NCBI GenBank assembly: GCA_021828345.1
Contig: JAJZJI010000001.1
Coordinates: forward strand, 1 to 64,000
Source: Microcaldota archaeon
GTDB taxonomy: Archaea; Micrarchaeota; Micrarchaeia; Micrarchaeales; Micrarchaeaceae
DNA: 64,000 nucleotides
Reading direction: 5' to 3'
Shown here: positions 43,611 through 53,104 of the stretch, piece after piece
Position numbering within the stretch: the stretch's first letter is position 1
Layout of the letters: the number at the start of each line of letters is the position of its first letter
Position numbers and translations under genes: made by a program
Notes under the pieces: model-generated
The model's database searches: none
The model's input: the letters and a program-made list of their open reading frames with translations, nothing else
Told to the model about the DNA's origin: nothing

Positions 43611-45874
43611 TGTTAACAGATTGTTTTGAAATATTTAGTGTTCCTACTGACGGTATTGATACCTCACTATTTGTGGCGAGTATGGGTAAAAATCCATTTT
43701 TGTTTATTCATGATTGCAAAATGGATAAAACATATCTAAAAATATTAAATTTTGATTATAAAAATGACATTGAATTAGAATATTTTAACTCCTGTAATAA
43801 AGGAATAAAATTATTACCCTCACAACTTGATTGTGATGAAGAATTATTTCTTATCTCTTTTTATAGGGGCGATGGCGGTCGTTATGGTGTTATACGTGAT
43901 ATATTATCAAAAAAGAGTGATTCACATATAATGGTTTTATTTATGCCACAATCCCAAAAACAGGTATTTGAATTCAAAGCTATAATAGAAAAGGAGCTCT
44001 CATCGAGGCATACACGTTCAACGCGTTCATATTCTGGCGGGATAGGGATATGGAAGGAAACGCACTCATTACAAAATGATATATATAGTGATTCTGAAGA
44101 AAGAAAAATTCTATTATCTCTTATAAATGACATCGATCAGAGTATAATAATAGGGTCGCAGTTATATAAAATATTCATGTTACTAAATCCAAATGATAAA
44201 AATAGCCTTGATATCTTAGAAGAGAGAAGTCGAATATTTAGTAAAGAAAGAGTAAAATTAAATGCAATTAACGATCTGCTTAAATTTACAGAAAAACCTG
44301 GGATTATATACGGAAGTGCGTATGCTGCAAGTATGGTAGAATTTTTGGGCCCTAGTAGATTGAGTTATACAATAGATACTTTTTTTCCAAGAAGTTCTGG
44401 GAATATAAAAATAGGCAATTACTTAAAAGATGGCGCGATATTTACTAATAAATTAGTAAGCATGCATGATGCTGCGTTTAATCTTGGTACAATAATATCT
44501 GGATTGCCTGGAATGGGAAAGACAACAGCTCTTATGAACATAATAGACCAGATCATGATTAACAACCAAAAAATTGGAAAAAGAACACTTGTAGCTATAT
44601 TGTCTCCAACTAGCGAATGGGATAATTTTGGAAATTCTCATAATATGAATGTGTTAAGATTTAATGATTCTACAATGCAAATAAATTTTTTTATGCCACC
44701 ACGTATACTTGCATACGAGAAATTTTATCAGGATTTAGCGCTTTTATTGTCATCTGCCTCTAATTCAGGTCCATATCAGGGTCCGATAGAAAAATGTATG
44801 CTTAATGCATTTAGGCATGTATATACTGGAAATAATACCTTAAATCCTACTCATATATACAATCATATAGAGGAAAGCATAATAAAATTGCACGGAAAAA
44901 TAACAAATGTCGGAATAAAATATACAAAACATGGGGAAAATATACATGCATCACTGGAAAATTTGCGTGCTATAATATCAAAAGAGGAGTATTCCGTAAC
45001 AAAAGGCATATCGATAGAGCGCCTGCTTGAAAAGGGCATAATTTTTAGCATGGAAAATGTAAGCAACAATATGCGTCCGTATATATACGCATTAATCTTA
45101 AACCAATTGTATTCAATAACAGAGCATTTTGATGTATTTGGGGATAATGAGCTGCGTATGTTAATATGTATAGAGGAAGCACAAACAATATTTAAAAACG
45201 AACAGAAAAAAACAAATGCAGCAACGCAGGATTTAATTAATAGAATACAGAATTTCAGAAAAAAAGGCATAGGTATAGTGCTTTTAGTACATAGTATAAC
45301 AGATATAGATTCAAATATACGTAGATTATGCCAAAATAAAATATATATGAAGCAACCGTCTGATATATCGCCTATAGCATCTAAAGAGCTCGTTTTCACA
45401 TATTCGGATAATGATAAGATAACAAATAAACTAAAGCATTTAGATTCATCAATAGCGGCGTTTGATTTTGTAGGAAAAAATGATAATGAAAGAGTCTCAA
45501 ATGATTCGGTATTTGTAAAGATTTTGCATTATGAAGACAAAAATGTCTCTATACAGAAAATAACTCCAAGAAAACAGAGTGCGGTAATTATATCTGAAAT
45601 ATATTTATTTGATTCGCGCTCAAAAGTCCAAAAAGAGGTTTCTAAAATCAGGGTGAATTATTTAGGAGAAGAGATATACACTATAAATGTTGAAAATAAT
45701 CTTCCAATAAAATTGAAATTGTTTGATGGAAGATACTACCTATTTGAGCTTTTGAGTGAAGCGAAGCGTATACTCTATCGGCTTGAGGTATGCGCTTTAC
45801 TACAGATAAATATAAACATATCTGATAATGGCGCGATTCAACTTAATATTCAAGAAAAAAATACCAGTAAATAA
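43610..45874 (+). CDS. VirB4-like conjugation/DNA-transfer ATPase
   Basis: A 754-residue ATPase. Residues 1-270 form a non-catalytic domain; the motor has Walker A SGLPGMGKTTALM (Lys304), a segment like VAILSPTSEWDNF, Walker B LRMLICIEEAQTIF, the sensor IVLLVHSITDI and the distal QNKIYMKQPS. The C-terminal about 130 residues are beta-rich and unusual. This HerA/VirB4-type layout, with CIEEAQ instead of IDEAW, makes it the second and more divergent motor of the operon. Confidence 0.82.
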   Translation: MLTDCFEIFSVPTDGIDTSLFVASMGKNPFLFIHDCKMDKTYLKILNFDYKNDIELEYFNSCNKGIKLLPSQLDCDEELFLISFYRGDGGRYGVIRDILSKKSDSHIMVLFMPQSQKQVFEFKAIIEKELSSRHTRSTRSYSGGIGIWKETHSLQNDIYSDSEERKILLSLINDIDQSIIIGSQLYKIFMLLNPNDKNSLDILEERSRIFSKERVKLNAINDLLKFTEKPGIIYGSAYAASMVEFLGPSRLSYTIDTFFPRSSGNIKIGNYLKDGAIFTNKLVSMHDAAFNLGTIISGLPGMGKTTALMNIIDQIMINNQKIGKRTLVAILSPTSEWDNFGNSHNMNVLRFNDSTMQINFFMPPRILAYEKFYQDLALLLSSASNSGPYQGPIEKCMLNAFRHVYTGNNTLNPTHIYNHIEESIIKLHGKITNVGIKYTKHGENIHASLENLRAIISKEEYSVTKGISIERLLEKGIIFSMENVSNNMRPYIYALILNQLYSITEHFDVFGDNELRMLICIEEAQTIFKNEQKKTNAATQDLINRIQNFRKKGIGIVLLVHSITDIDSNIRRLCQNKIYMKQPSDISPIASKELVFTYSDNDKITNKLKHLDSSIAAFDFVGKNDNERVSNDSVFVKILHYEDKNVSIQKITPRKQSAVIISEIYLFDSRSKVQKEVSKIRVNYLGEEIYTINVENNLPIKLKLFDGRYYLFELLSEAKRILYRLEVCALLQININISDNGAIQLNIQEKNTSK

Positions 45875-46005
45875 GAGCAAATCAATAAAGAGTTATGTTG
45901 AACGACTTTGAAAACAAAGTCGCATCTAAAATTTCTGTATATATTTTCTATAAATGTAAGTACAGATTAAGTTATAAATTAGAACTTATCGGATTATAAA
46001 TAACT

Positions 46006-47001
46006 CTAAATCTTATTAAAATCAAATTTTAAATTATCGGTTTTTATAAATTCATCCCAGGTCATCATTTTGGTATCCTTAAATCTTTTTTTTAGCTCTA
46101 TATAAAATATATCACCAAGTTTATTAATATGACTAGATCCCGCCATTGCTATAACTCTATCGTATTTAATAAATGTACTGAAAATGTTCGTCATCATATG
46201 TCTATCTCTAATTGCATCTTCATGGGCTAATACTTTATTTATTTTATATTTATTAAATGGGAATAAATATAAGCTAGGTTTTTTTATACTAATTAATGAA
46301 TTTAATTTTACCCCTTTTTTTACGTAGTTATCTGCCATTTCTCTTAAAATATTTTCAATAGTGGTGTTGAAATTTTTATTCTTGTATTTAGTATGTAATT
46401 TTATTACATCTTTTTTTATACATGATAAATTATCAGAGCCGCTTATAATTGCGTTTATGGTATTATATTTCGCAAATTGGTAAACGTCATCTTTACTCGC
46501 TATTACATCATTGTTTATATACCAATAATTTATCGCCCATATAAATTTCATTAAAAAATTTGAAAATAGGACAAGTTTGAAATTATTAACGCCATCAAAA
46601 TTTAAGGTTGCGTTAGTCCATTCCTTCGAAGTTATATCCATACATGTATACTTGGCGTTTCCATATTTTTTACCATAATAAACTAACCACTCACTTTCTA
46701 ACCAATATTTTTTTGGTTTTTGAAGCCATTCATTCATTACTGGTTTTGGGAGGTTCCTTGGTAACTCAAGCAACACTACTTTTGGCCTTATTTTTTTAGA
46801 TACTAATTTAATAAAATTTATAAACAGTTTTTTATCATGTGCTTTTTCTCCACCTAAATGTGAACCAGCTATAAAAACTAAAATCTTTTTACCTGAAACA
46901 TAAACCATAGTCGTTTTCTCATAATTATTATTTATGTTACTCTTTTTTATCATTGATAGTTTTTTAATATACTGTTTATATAAAATTTGTTCAGATATCA
47001 C
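46006..47001 (-). CDS. TraB/TIKI/EreA-ChaN superfamily-like protein (peptide locus)
   Basis: A 331-residue soluble protein, last gene of the peptide operon. The N-terminal VFIAGSHLGGEKAHDKKL then RPKVVLLELPRN matches the GxxH and ELxxxR blocks of TraB/PrgY/TIKI proteins, and the C-terminal DRVIAMAGSSHINKLGDIF supplies the second GxxH. Family members include metalloproteases (TIKI) and PrgY, which inhibits a peptide pheromone. A role in cleaving the leader, degrading the peptide or self-protection is inference. It begins with GTG 47001, 28 nt after the glycosyltransferase stop. Confidence 0.6.
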   Translation of the reverse strand: MISEQILYKQYIKKLSMIKKSNINNNYEKTTMVYVSGKKILVFIAGSHLGGEKAHDKKLFINFIKLVSKKIRPKVVLLELPRNLPKPVMNEWLQKPKKYWLESEWLVYYGKKYGNAKYTCMDITSKEWTNATLNFDGVNNFKLVLFSNFLMKFIWAINYWYINNDVIASKDDVYQFAKYNTINAIISGSDNLSCIKKDVIKLHTKYKNKNFNTTIENILREMADNYVKKGVKLNSLISIKKPSLYLFPFNKYKINKVLAHEDAIRDRHMMTNIFSTFIKYDRVIAMAGSSHINKLGDIFYIELKKRFKDTKMMTWDEFIKTDNLKFDFNKI

Positions 47002-47029
47002 TTTAACTACCTAAGATTATTTGATTAGC

Positions 47030-48271
47030 TTATATATTAACTTTATCCTTAAATAAATGATAAAACAACTTTTTTTGATAATCTTCTGATACCCATTTTT
47101 GGTTTTCACATATACACGCATTAAATAAGTCTTCAACAGAATTAATGTCTAATTCATTATATAACTCTAATATAAACGGGTTGTGCATTGGTAATGTATT
47201 TTCATTAAAAATGTCTTTCTTATCAAAATTATTAATTATTTCATATACGGAATTTTTTATTTTAGAAAATTGATTTATATATTCTGCTTCATAAGAAATT
47301 TTATGTATATCATTTGAATATTTTCCTTCCAAAAAATCCACACATCTATTGTAAAACATCTCCAAATTTACCATGGCGTAATCCATCCAATCATATAACG
47401 GTTCATTAAAGAAGTTAGCATCAATTAAATATTTTTTGTCTTTTATGTATTCATTAAATCCTAACCAGTTTGGCACTACTACTGGTGTTCCACACGCCAT
47501 TGACTCCAACGGTGACCTTCCAAAGGTTTCAAAAAAACTTGTGGCACATGTTATAAAAAGATCTGCTGCGCTATAGATATAAGGCATTTCATTTTGATCT
47601 AATCTTAATAATTTAACATCTTGTTCTATAAATTTTTTATTTAATAATTGAAAATAATCATTATCATAAAAATTATATGCAATAACTAAATTAACATCAG
47701 AATAATTTTCTTTTAATTTTTTACTAATTGCTAATAAACCTCCTATATTTTTATCTGGATCCAGTCTACCTGTATAAAGTATAATCTTATTAAATTTTTC
47801 TAAATTAAACTTCTCTTTTGAATGTTTTTTATCCCTACTGTGGTATATGTTCGTGTTAATTCCAAAAGGATGATATGGCACAGCATTAAATTTAAATATG
47901 TCTGAATAAATTTTAGCTGTAGAAGAAGATCCAGCTAAAATTAAATCACACTTATTGCTGATGGTACTAAATAAAAGTGTTTTTAAAAAATAGTTTATTG
48001 GATACGGATTAACTCTAACTGCTAATATTATGGGAACGTATATTTTTTTACGTATTTTAAATAACAATGGTACAGTTTCTAATCCTTCTGAGAAAATACA
48101 TTCAATATCATCAAAATTCACTGTATTTAAAATCTGTTCTATTCTATCTAAAATATATTCCTTAGTTTTTATACCTTCTTCCCAATATACTAAAGTTATA
48201 TCATAATTTTTAAATAACTCCCGTATTCCTTCTGGATTTTTGCTAGAACCTATGTATAACACTTTATTCAT
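47030..48271 (-). CDS. family-4 glycosyltransferase (peptide locus)
   Basis: GT-B glycosyltransferase of 413 residues. The C-terminal nucleotide-sugar domain has ILYTGRLDPDKNIGGLL (start of the donor domain) and the ETFGRSPLESMACGTPVVVP motif (E-x7-E) typical of GT4. A non-family C-terminal extension of about 110 residues follows. Located 7 nt after the radical SAM gene, in the same operon as the short peptide; glycosylation of the peptide or of a surface molecule is likely but unproven. Confidence 0.85.
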   Translation of the reverse strand: MNKVLYIGSSKNPEGIRELFKNYDITLVYWEEGIKTKEYILDRIEQILNTVNFDDIECIFSEGLETVPLLFKIRKKIYVPIILAVRVNPYPINYFLKTLLFSTISNKCDLILAGSSSTAKIYSDIFKFNAVPYHPFGINTNIYHSRDKKHSKEKFNLEKFNKIILYTGRLDPDKNIGGLLAISKKLKENYSDVNLVIAYNFYDNDYFQLLNKKFIEQDVKLLRLDQNEMPYIYSAADLFITCATSFFETFGRSPLESMACGTPVVVPNWLGFNEYIKDKKYLIDANFFNEPLYDWMDYAMVNLEMFYNRCVDFLEGKYSNDIHKISYEAEYINQFSKIKNSVYEIINNFDKKDIFNENTLPMHNPFILELYNELDINSVEDLFNACICENQKWVSEDYQKKLFYHLFKDKVNI

Positions 48272-48278
48272 AAAAAAT

Positions 48279-49424
48279 CTACCGATTTTCAGATACCGTT
48301 TCTTTTATGCGCATATCTATATGATCAAATATCTTAGACCATCCACAACATTTAACCACATTTTTATTTGCTATGCTAAGCGTGTATCTATCTTTAGGGC
48401 ATCCTCCATTACATAAAGAAAGCCATTTGCATTCAAGAGCATCAATATTTTTTTTATTTTCTTCAAACATGCTCTTTATTTTAAAACTATTTATTGCATC
48501 AAAAAAACTACAGTCATTTATATTACCAATAATATATTTTTTATCGAACATAAATTCATCACAATGGTACAGATTACCTTCTGGGTCTATACCAAAATAT
48601 TTACCTATACATTTACCAGCTAAAATGCAAAATTGTTGGGCATTTCCTAATAAAATTTGTATTACAGAATTAAATTCTCTTATATCAATATCTGCTTTAC
48701 TTCTTTTGTACCATACATCAAATAATTCATTTATATAATCAGAATATTTATCTCTAGAAATATGATCTGTTTTATCTATATTTACTGCAGGTTTTTGCCA
48801 ATTCAATGCCAAATTAGTAATTCCTTTTTCTATATAAAAATTTAAAAAATCTTCAGGTTTAATTGATAAAGTATCATCACTTATTACTGCTATTACTCCA
48901 ACATTTTTGTCATTTTGTTTTACCAAAGATATTGCGTTATTTACTTTTTCGAAGCTTCCACTATTGTTATTAAACACACGATTTTTATTATGTAATTCTT
49001 CAGGCCCATCTAAACTAATACCATACCTAAATTTATTTTCCTTAAAAAAGTTTAACCATTCATTATTTAGTAATACGCCATTTGTTTGCACTGAATTTAA
49101 TACTTCCTGTCCCTCTTTTTTATATAAATTTTGTAATGCTATTATTTTTTTATAGTAATAAATTCCAGCAATAAGCGGTTCTCCTCCATGCCAAATAAAA
49201 TTAATCCTATTAGACACATCAAATGATTTTTTTATTATTTTAGCTAAAGTACTAAAGTCTAATAGTTTATTTGAGTATATATCTGCATCACAGTATTTGC
49301 AATGTAAATTACATTTGCTTGATAACTTAATTATTAGTACTAATGAACTAACCTTCAACCCTACTGTAACATTTTCATCAATATTATGTAATATTCTTTC
49401 TTCTTCTGTGGTAAAATTATACAT
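48279..49424 (-). CDS. radical SAM/SPASM peptide-maturase
   Basis: A 381-residue radical SAM enzyme. The [4Fe-4S] motif CxxxCxxC is CNLHCKYC (Cys38, Cys42, Cys45); HGGEPLIAG and SLDGPEELHNKNR are the GGEP and substrate-side motifs of the anSME/SPASM branch. The C-terminal SPASM domain has a Cys series (GKCIGKYFGI, LYHCDEF, LECKWLSLCNGGCP, KCCGW) for auxiliary clusters. It starts at ATG 49424 (TTG 49427 possible), about 26 nt after the short peptide gene. SPASM enzymes next to tiny ORFs modify ribosomal peptides (crosslinks, thioethers, cyclophanes). Confidence 0.88.
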   Translation of the reverse strand: MYNFTTEEERILHNIDENVTVGLKVSSLVLIIKLSSKCNLHCKYCDADIYSNKLLDFSTLAKIIKKSFDVSNRINFIWHGGEPLIAGIYYYKKIIALQNLYKKEGQEVLNSVQTNGVLLNNEWLNFFKENKFRYGISLDGPEELHNKNRVFNNNSGSFEKVNNAISLVKQNDKNVGVIAVISDDTLSIKPEDFLNFYIEKGITNLALNWQKPAVNIDKTDHISRDKYSDYINELFDVWYKRSKADIDIREFNSVIQILLGNAQQFCILAGKCIGKYFGIDPEGNLYHCDEFMFDKKYIIGNINDCSFFDAINSFKIKSMFEENKKNIDALECKWLSLCNGGCPKDRYTLSIANKNVVKCCGWSKIFDHIDMRIKETVSENR

Positions 49425-49450
49425 CAAACCACATTAAATTAAGCAGAAAT

Positions 49451-49729
49451 TTAACTATCATTTGATCTGCCCCATCTACTCCAATTTCTGCTCCAATGGT
49501 GCTGATCACTCCAATGTTCATAAGGGCTACCTTCATTACCCTTTTTATTTTTTATTGGTATTACTAACTCTTTTCTTATAAATTCAATCATTGGTTTTTT
49601 TAGTAATTCACCGGTTCCATTACGTTCAAAATTTCTTAAGATATTGGTAGATTCGATAACATTTAAATTATTTGGTGTAAACACTCCCATATTTTTATGT
49701 TCAGGCTCTTTTACTGCTATTGACACCAC
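49451..49729 (-). CDS. RiPP precursor peptide candidate
   Basis: A 92-residue peptide, first gene of the operon. Residues 1-63 are leader-like, ending in a basic helix (EFIRKELVIPIKNKKG). The tail from Gly64 is Gly/Ser/Asn/His/Trp/Arg-rich (YEHWSDQHHWSRNWSRWGRS) with four W-(S/G)-(D/R) tripeptides at 73-75, 79-81, 83-85 and 86-88, plus His72, 77 and 78. This is the short-motif core pattern modified by SPASM enzymes. The start GTG 49729 has GGTGA 4 nt upstream. No known precursor family is recognised. Confidence 0.72.
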   Translation of the reverse strand: MVSIAVKEPEHKNMGVFTPNNLNVIESTNILRNFERNGTGELLKKPMIEFIRKELVIPIKNKKGNEGSPYEHWSDQHHWSRNWSRWGRSNDS

Positions 49730-49760
49730 GCTCTCACCATATAATTATTAACTAGATTAT

Positions 49761-49771
49761 TATTTAAATAT
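49761..49771 (-). promoter_or_regulatory. TATA-like promoter of the peptide operon
   Basis: ATATTTAAATA on the minus strand, 32-42 nt upstream of the GTG start at 49729. Distance fits an archaeal TATA with a short leader that still contains GGTGA (49734-49738). Assigned by position only. Confidence 0.35.
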
Positions 49772-49923
49772 TTGCCCTACTTTTAAATTTATTATACAGG
49801 ACTTAATTATTGTAGCTTTGGCATTTACATATCTATAATATATATTTTTGCTGCAGAATGTATGAATTATAAATATGCATTACCATACTTATAATGTAAT
49901 ATTTGATTAGGTGTTCTTAGTTT

Positions 49924-52900
49924 ATGCAAATTTCTGATCTTCAAAAAATAGAAGAGTCAATACTTAGTGATTGGAACAATTTAAAAATGCGTGAAAAGGT
50001 AAATGCACTAAATAAAGGCAATAAAATATTTTTTTTCCTTGAGGGGCCCCCATATGCAAATGGAGAATTGCATTTGGGACATATACGTGGATATGCCAGG
50101 AAGGATGCTATTTTAAGATATAAACGCATGTGTGGCTATGATGTTTTTGATAGGGCTGGATTTGACGTGCATGGTCTTCCTATAGAGAATAAAGTGGAAA
50201 AAAATTTAGGATTAACTTCAAAGCGTGACATAGAATCTAAAATAGGCGTAAAGGCATTCATTGCACAGTGTATTGATGCCTATAAAGGCTATCTATCAAA
50301 ACAGATAGCTGACGCATTGCGCTATGGTGTATGGTTTGATTTTGAGCATGCATATATTGCTGCAAATCCCGAGTATATAGATAAAAGTTTTCAGGTCTTC
50401 AAAAAAATATACGATAAAGGGCTTGTTTATAAGGGCATAAATGTAATGCCTTATTGTATACACTGCGGAACAGTTCTTGCAAAGGGTCCAGAGGTTGAGG
50501 AAGAGCAGGATAATGACCCATCTATATATTTTACATTTAAGATAAACACTAAATTATCAAAGCCAAAGATAATAGTTGATGATAATACCTATCTATTGAT
50601 TTGGACAACAACGCCATGGACAATTCCAGCTAATATGTCCGTTGCGGCAAATCCAGATGCATTATATGTAAAGGCTAAAATTGAAGACAAAATTATGATA
50701 CTTGCAAAGGATAGATTAGATGCAATATCCAAAGAATTTAGTCTGTCTCCAATAATAATTGGAGAATTTAAGGGATTAGAATTAGAAGGATTATATTATA
50801 CGAATCCTATGGAAGATAATCTACCAAAACAAAAAGAAACAAGAAAATACCATAAAATACTTTTTTCAAATGAACTTGTCAGTATGTCAGATGGAACGGG
50901 TCTTGTTCAAATAGCTCCTGCATATGGTCCTGAGGATTTTGCCATAGCAAAAAATAATAAGGTGCCAATGTTATCCATTGTGGATAATGATGGAAAATAT
51001 AATGCTGATGCTGGTAAATATGTGGGTATGCAATTAATACATGATGCAAATAGAGAAATAGAAAAGGAGCTCAAGGCATTAGGTTCACTACTGGGTAAGG
51101 GTAATATACTGCACAGCTACCCACACTGTTGGAGATGTCATAATAAATTGGTCTATTTGCCTACAGAGCAGTGGTTCATAAATGTAGCAAAATTAAAGAA
51201 GAGAATAATAAAGCAATGTGATAGGGTTGCATGGTATCCTCCAAAATTAAAGGACTGGTTTATTGAGACTATAGAATCTGCGCCCGATTGGGTTGTAAGT
51301 AGGCAGCGCTATTGGGATATACCATTGCCAATTTGGATATGCAATAAATGCAATGATATAGAGGTAATTGGTTCATTTAATGAACTAAAATCTAAAAATC
51401 AAAATATAAATTATACTTCAGAGGATCTGCATAGACCCATAATAGATGGCATTGAATTCAAATGCTCAAAATGCGATGGTATGATGCATAGAGTTAATGA
51501 CGTTTTTGATGTGTGGTATGATTCTGGTGTTGCACATACTGCAAGCCTTAGCGAATCTGAATTTAATAACATGTTTCCAAATGCGTTTGTAACAGAGGGC
51601 CCAGATCAGCTTAGAGGATGGTTTGCAACACTGATGAAAACGGGTGTTGCAGCGTATGGTAAGTCCCCATTTAAGACTATATTAATGCAAGGCTGGGTAG
51701 TTGATTCAAAAGGAGAAGCAATGCATAAGAGTAAAGGCAATTATGTATCAGCAAATGAGCTCATAGGTAAGTATGCACTTGATGCGGTGCGTGCATTCAC
51801 ACTACTGCATGTTTCACATGAGAGTTTGAAGTTTAATACAATAGAGATAAAGGATATGGAAGCTATGCTGATGCTTTTGCACAATGTAGATAATCTAATG
51901 AGTGAATATTCAGCATTGTTCAAATATGATCTAAAGAATATAAAAAAGCCTAAGAATTCAAAAGCTGATATTTACAATTCATGGATAATCTCAAGATTAA
52001 ATCAGACAATTAAGGATATGACATATGCATTTGATAATTATGAAATAGATTATGGTATGTCTAAATTGCTTAAATTTATAATAGAGGATTTTAGCAGGTT
52101 CTATTTAAAAATAGCAAAAAAGCAATTATCAGATTCATCTAAGATTCAGGCACAAACTGCCCTAAATAACATCAATTATATAATGTATAATATACTATTG
52201 CTTTTAGGTCCAATATGTCCATTCAATACCGAATATCTATATAAAAAATTATATAATCAAAAAGAATCTTTATTCATGGAGCATTGGCCAAAGTATAAGG
52301 AGGATAGTATAGATAATGCATTGGAATTTGAGTTTGAAATTGCATCCAGCGCAATATCTGCAATACTTAGTAATAGGGAGACGCTTAATATCTCATTAAG
52401 GCAGCCTATTGCAAGTGCAACAATAGAGCTTACAAATGACGAAGCTTATAATGCCATTAGTAAGTTATCTAGTACTATAGAGGAGTTTACAAATTCAAAG
52501 AAACTTGAAATATTAAGAGGATATAGTGCAAAACGCGAGGTAAAGCCAGCATTTGCAAAATTAGGCCCTGATTTTAAGAACAATGCCGCTATGGTTGCAG
52601 CTGAACTTAAGATGCAGGATGCAAATATATTAGATGCGGCAATTAAAAAGGATGGGCATTATACTATCAATATCGCAGGAAAGGCATTTGATATAAAACC
52701 TGAACACTTCTCTATTATAGAGGTGGTTGAGGGCGGTAATTCTACATTATTTAAATATGGTAAGGCGCATATAGATAGTAATATAACGCCTGAATTAAAA
52801 GATGAGCTTGTAATTCGTGAATTTGAACGCTCAATTCAGATGATAAGAAAGGAAATGAATTTAAAGAAGTCTGATGTGATATCATTATCATATACTACGC

Positions 52901-53049
52901 AACATCCTATGTTATCATTGTTAAATAAAAACAAGCATAATCTATCAAAAAATCTAAATGCGCAGATTAAGGATTATGTAAAGAGCAGCATCACACGCAG
53001 CATATTAGTAGATGAAATAACTGTAGAAATAAATGTAGAGCGCATGTAA
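49924..53049 (+). CDS. ileS: isoleucyl-tRNA synthetase
   Basis: Class Ia synthetase of 1041 residues. HIGH motif: PPYANGELHLGHIRG; editing domain with WTTTPWTIPANMSVA (CP1); the KMSKS-type loop is MHKSKGNYVS. A zinc-type knuckle pair appears in the catalytic insertion (CIHCGT; later CNKC, CSKC). The C-terminal anticodon-binding region (about 650 onward) is complete. Starts at ATG 49924. Confidence 0.95.
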   Translation: MQISDLQKIEESILSDWNNLKMREKVNALNKGNKIFFFLEGPPYANGELHLGHIRGYARKDAILRYKRMCGYDVFDRAGFDVHGLPIENKVEKNLGLTSKRDIESKIGVKAFIAQCIDAYKGYLSKQIADALRYGVWFDFEHAYIAANPEYIDKSFQVFKKIYDKGLVYKGINVMPYCIHCGTVLAKGPEVEEEQDNDPSIYFTFKINTKLSKPKIIVDDNTYLLIWTTTPWTIPANMSVAANPDALYVKAKIEDKIMILAKDRLDAISKEFSLSPIIIGEFKGLELEGLYYTNPMEDNLPKQKETRKYHKILFSNELVSMSDGTGLVQIAPAYGPEDFAIAKNNKVPMLSIVDNDGKYNADAGKYVGMQLIHDANREIEKELKALGSLLGKGNILHSYPHCWRCHNKLVYLPTEQWFINVAKLKKRIIKQCDRVAWYPPKLKDWFIETIESAPDWVVSRQRYWDIPLPIWICNKCNDIEVIGSFNELKSKNQNINYTSEDLHRPIIDGIEFKCSKCDGMMHRVNDVFDVWYDSGVAHTASLSESEFNNMFPNAFVTEGPDQLRGWFATLMKTGVAAYGKSPFKTILMQGWVVDSKGEAMHKSKGNYVSANELIGKYALDAVRAFTLLHVSHESLKFNTIEIKDMEAMLMLLHNVDNLMSEYSALFKYDLKNIKKPKNSKADIYNSWIISRLNQTIKDMTYAFDNYEIDYGMSKLLKFIIEDFSRFYLKIAKKQLSDSSKIQAQTALNNINYIMYNILLLLGPICPFNTEYLYKKLYNQKESLFMEHWPKYKEDSIDNALEFEFEIASSAISAILSNRETLNISLRQPIASATIELTNDEAYNAISKLSSTIEEFTNSKKLEILRGYSAKREVKPAFAKLGPDFKNNAAMVAAELKMQDANILDAAIKKDGHYTINIAGKAFDIKPEHFSIIEVVEGGNSTLFKYGKAHIDSNITPELKDELVIREFERSIQMIRKEMNLKKSDVISLSYTTQHPMLSLLNKNKHNLSKNLNAQIKDYVKSSITRSILVDEITVEINVERM

Positions 53050-53104
53050 AAATAGTTTTTATTCGTTTTAAATAATTGTATTGCGCAAATTATTTACATC
53101 TATT

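Noticed and set aside
38480..45874. Reading the membrane/ATPase operon as an archaellum or type IV pilus locus
   Set aside because: No FlaI/PilT-type secretion ATPase, FlaJ or class III signal peptide was seen; the motors are VirB4/HerA-type.
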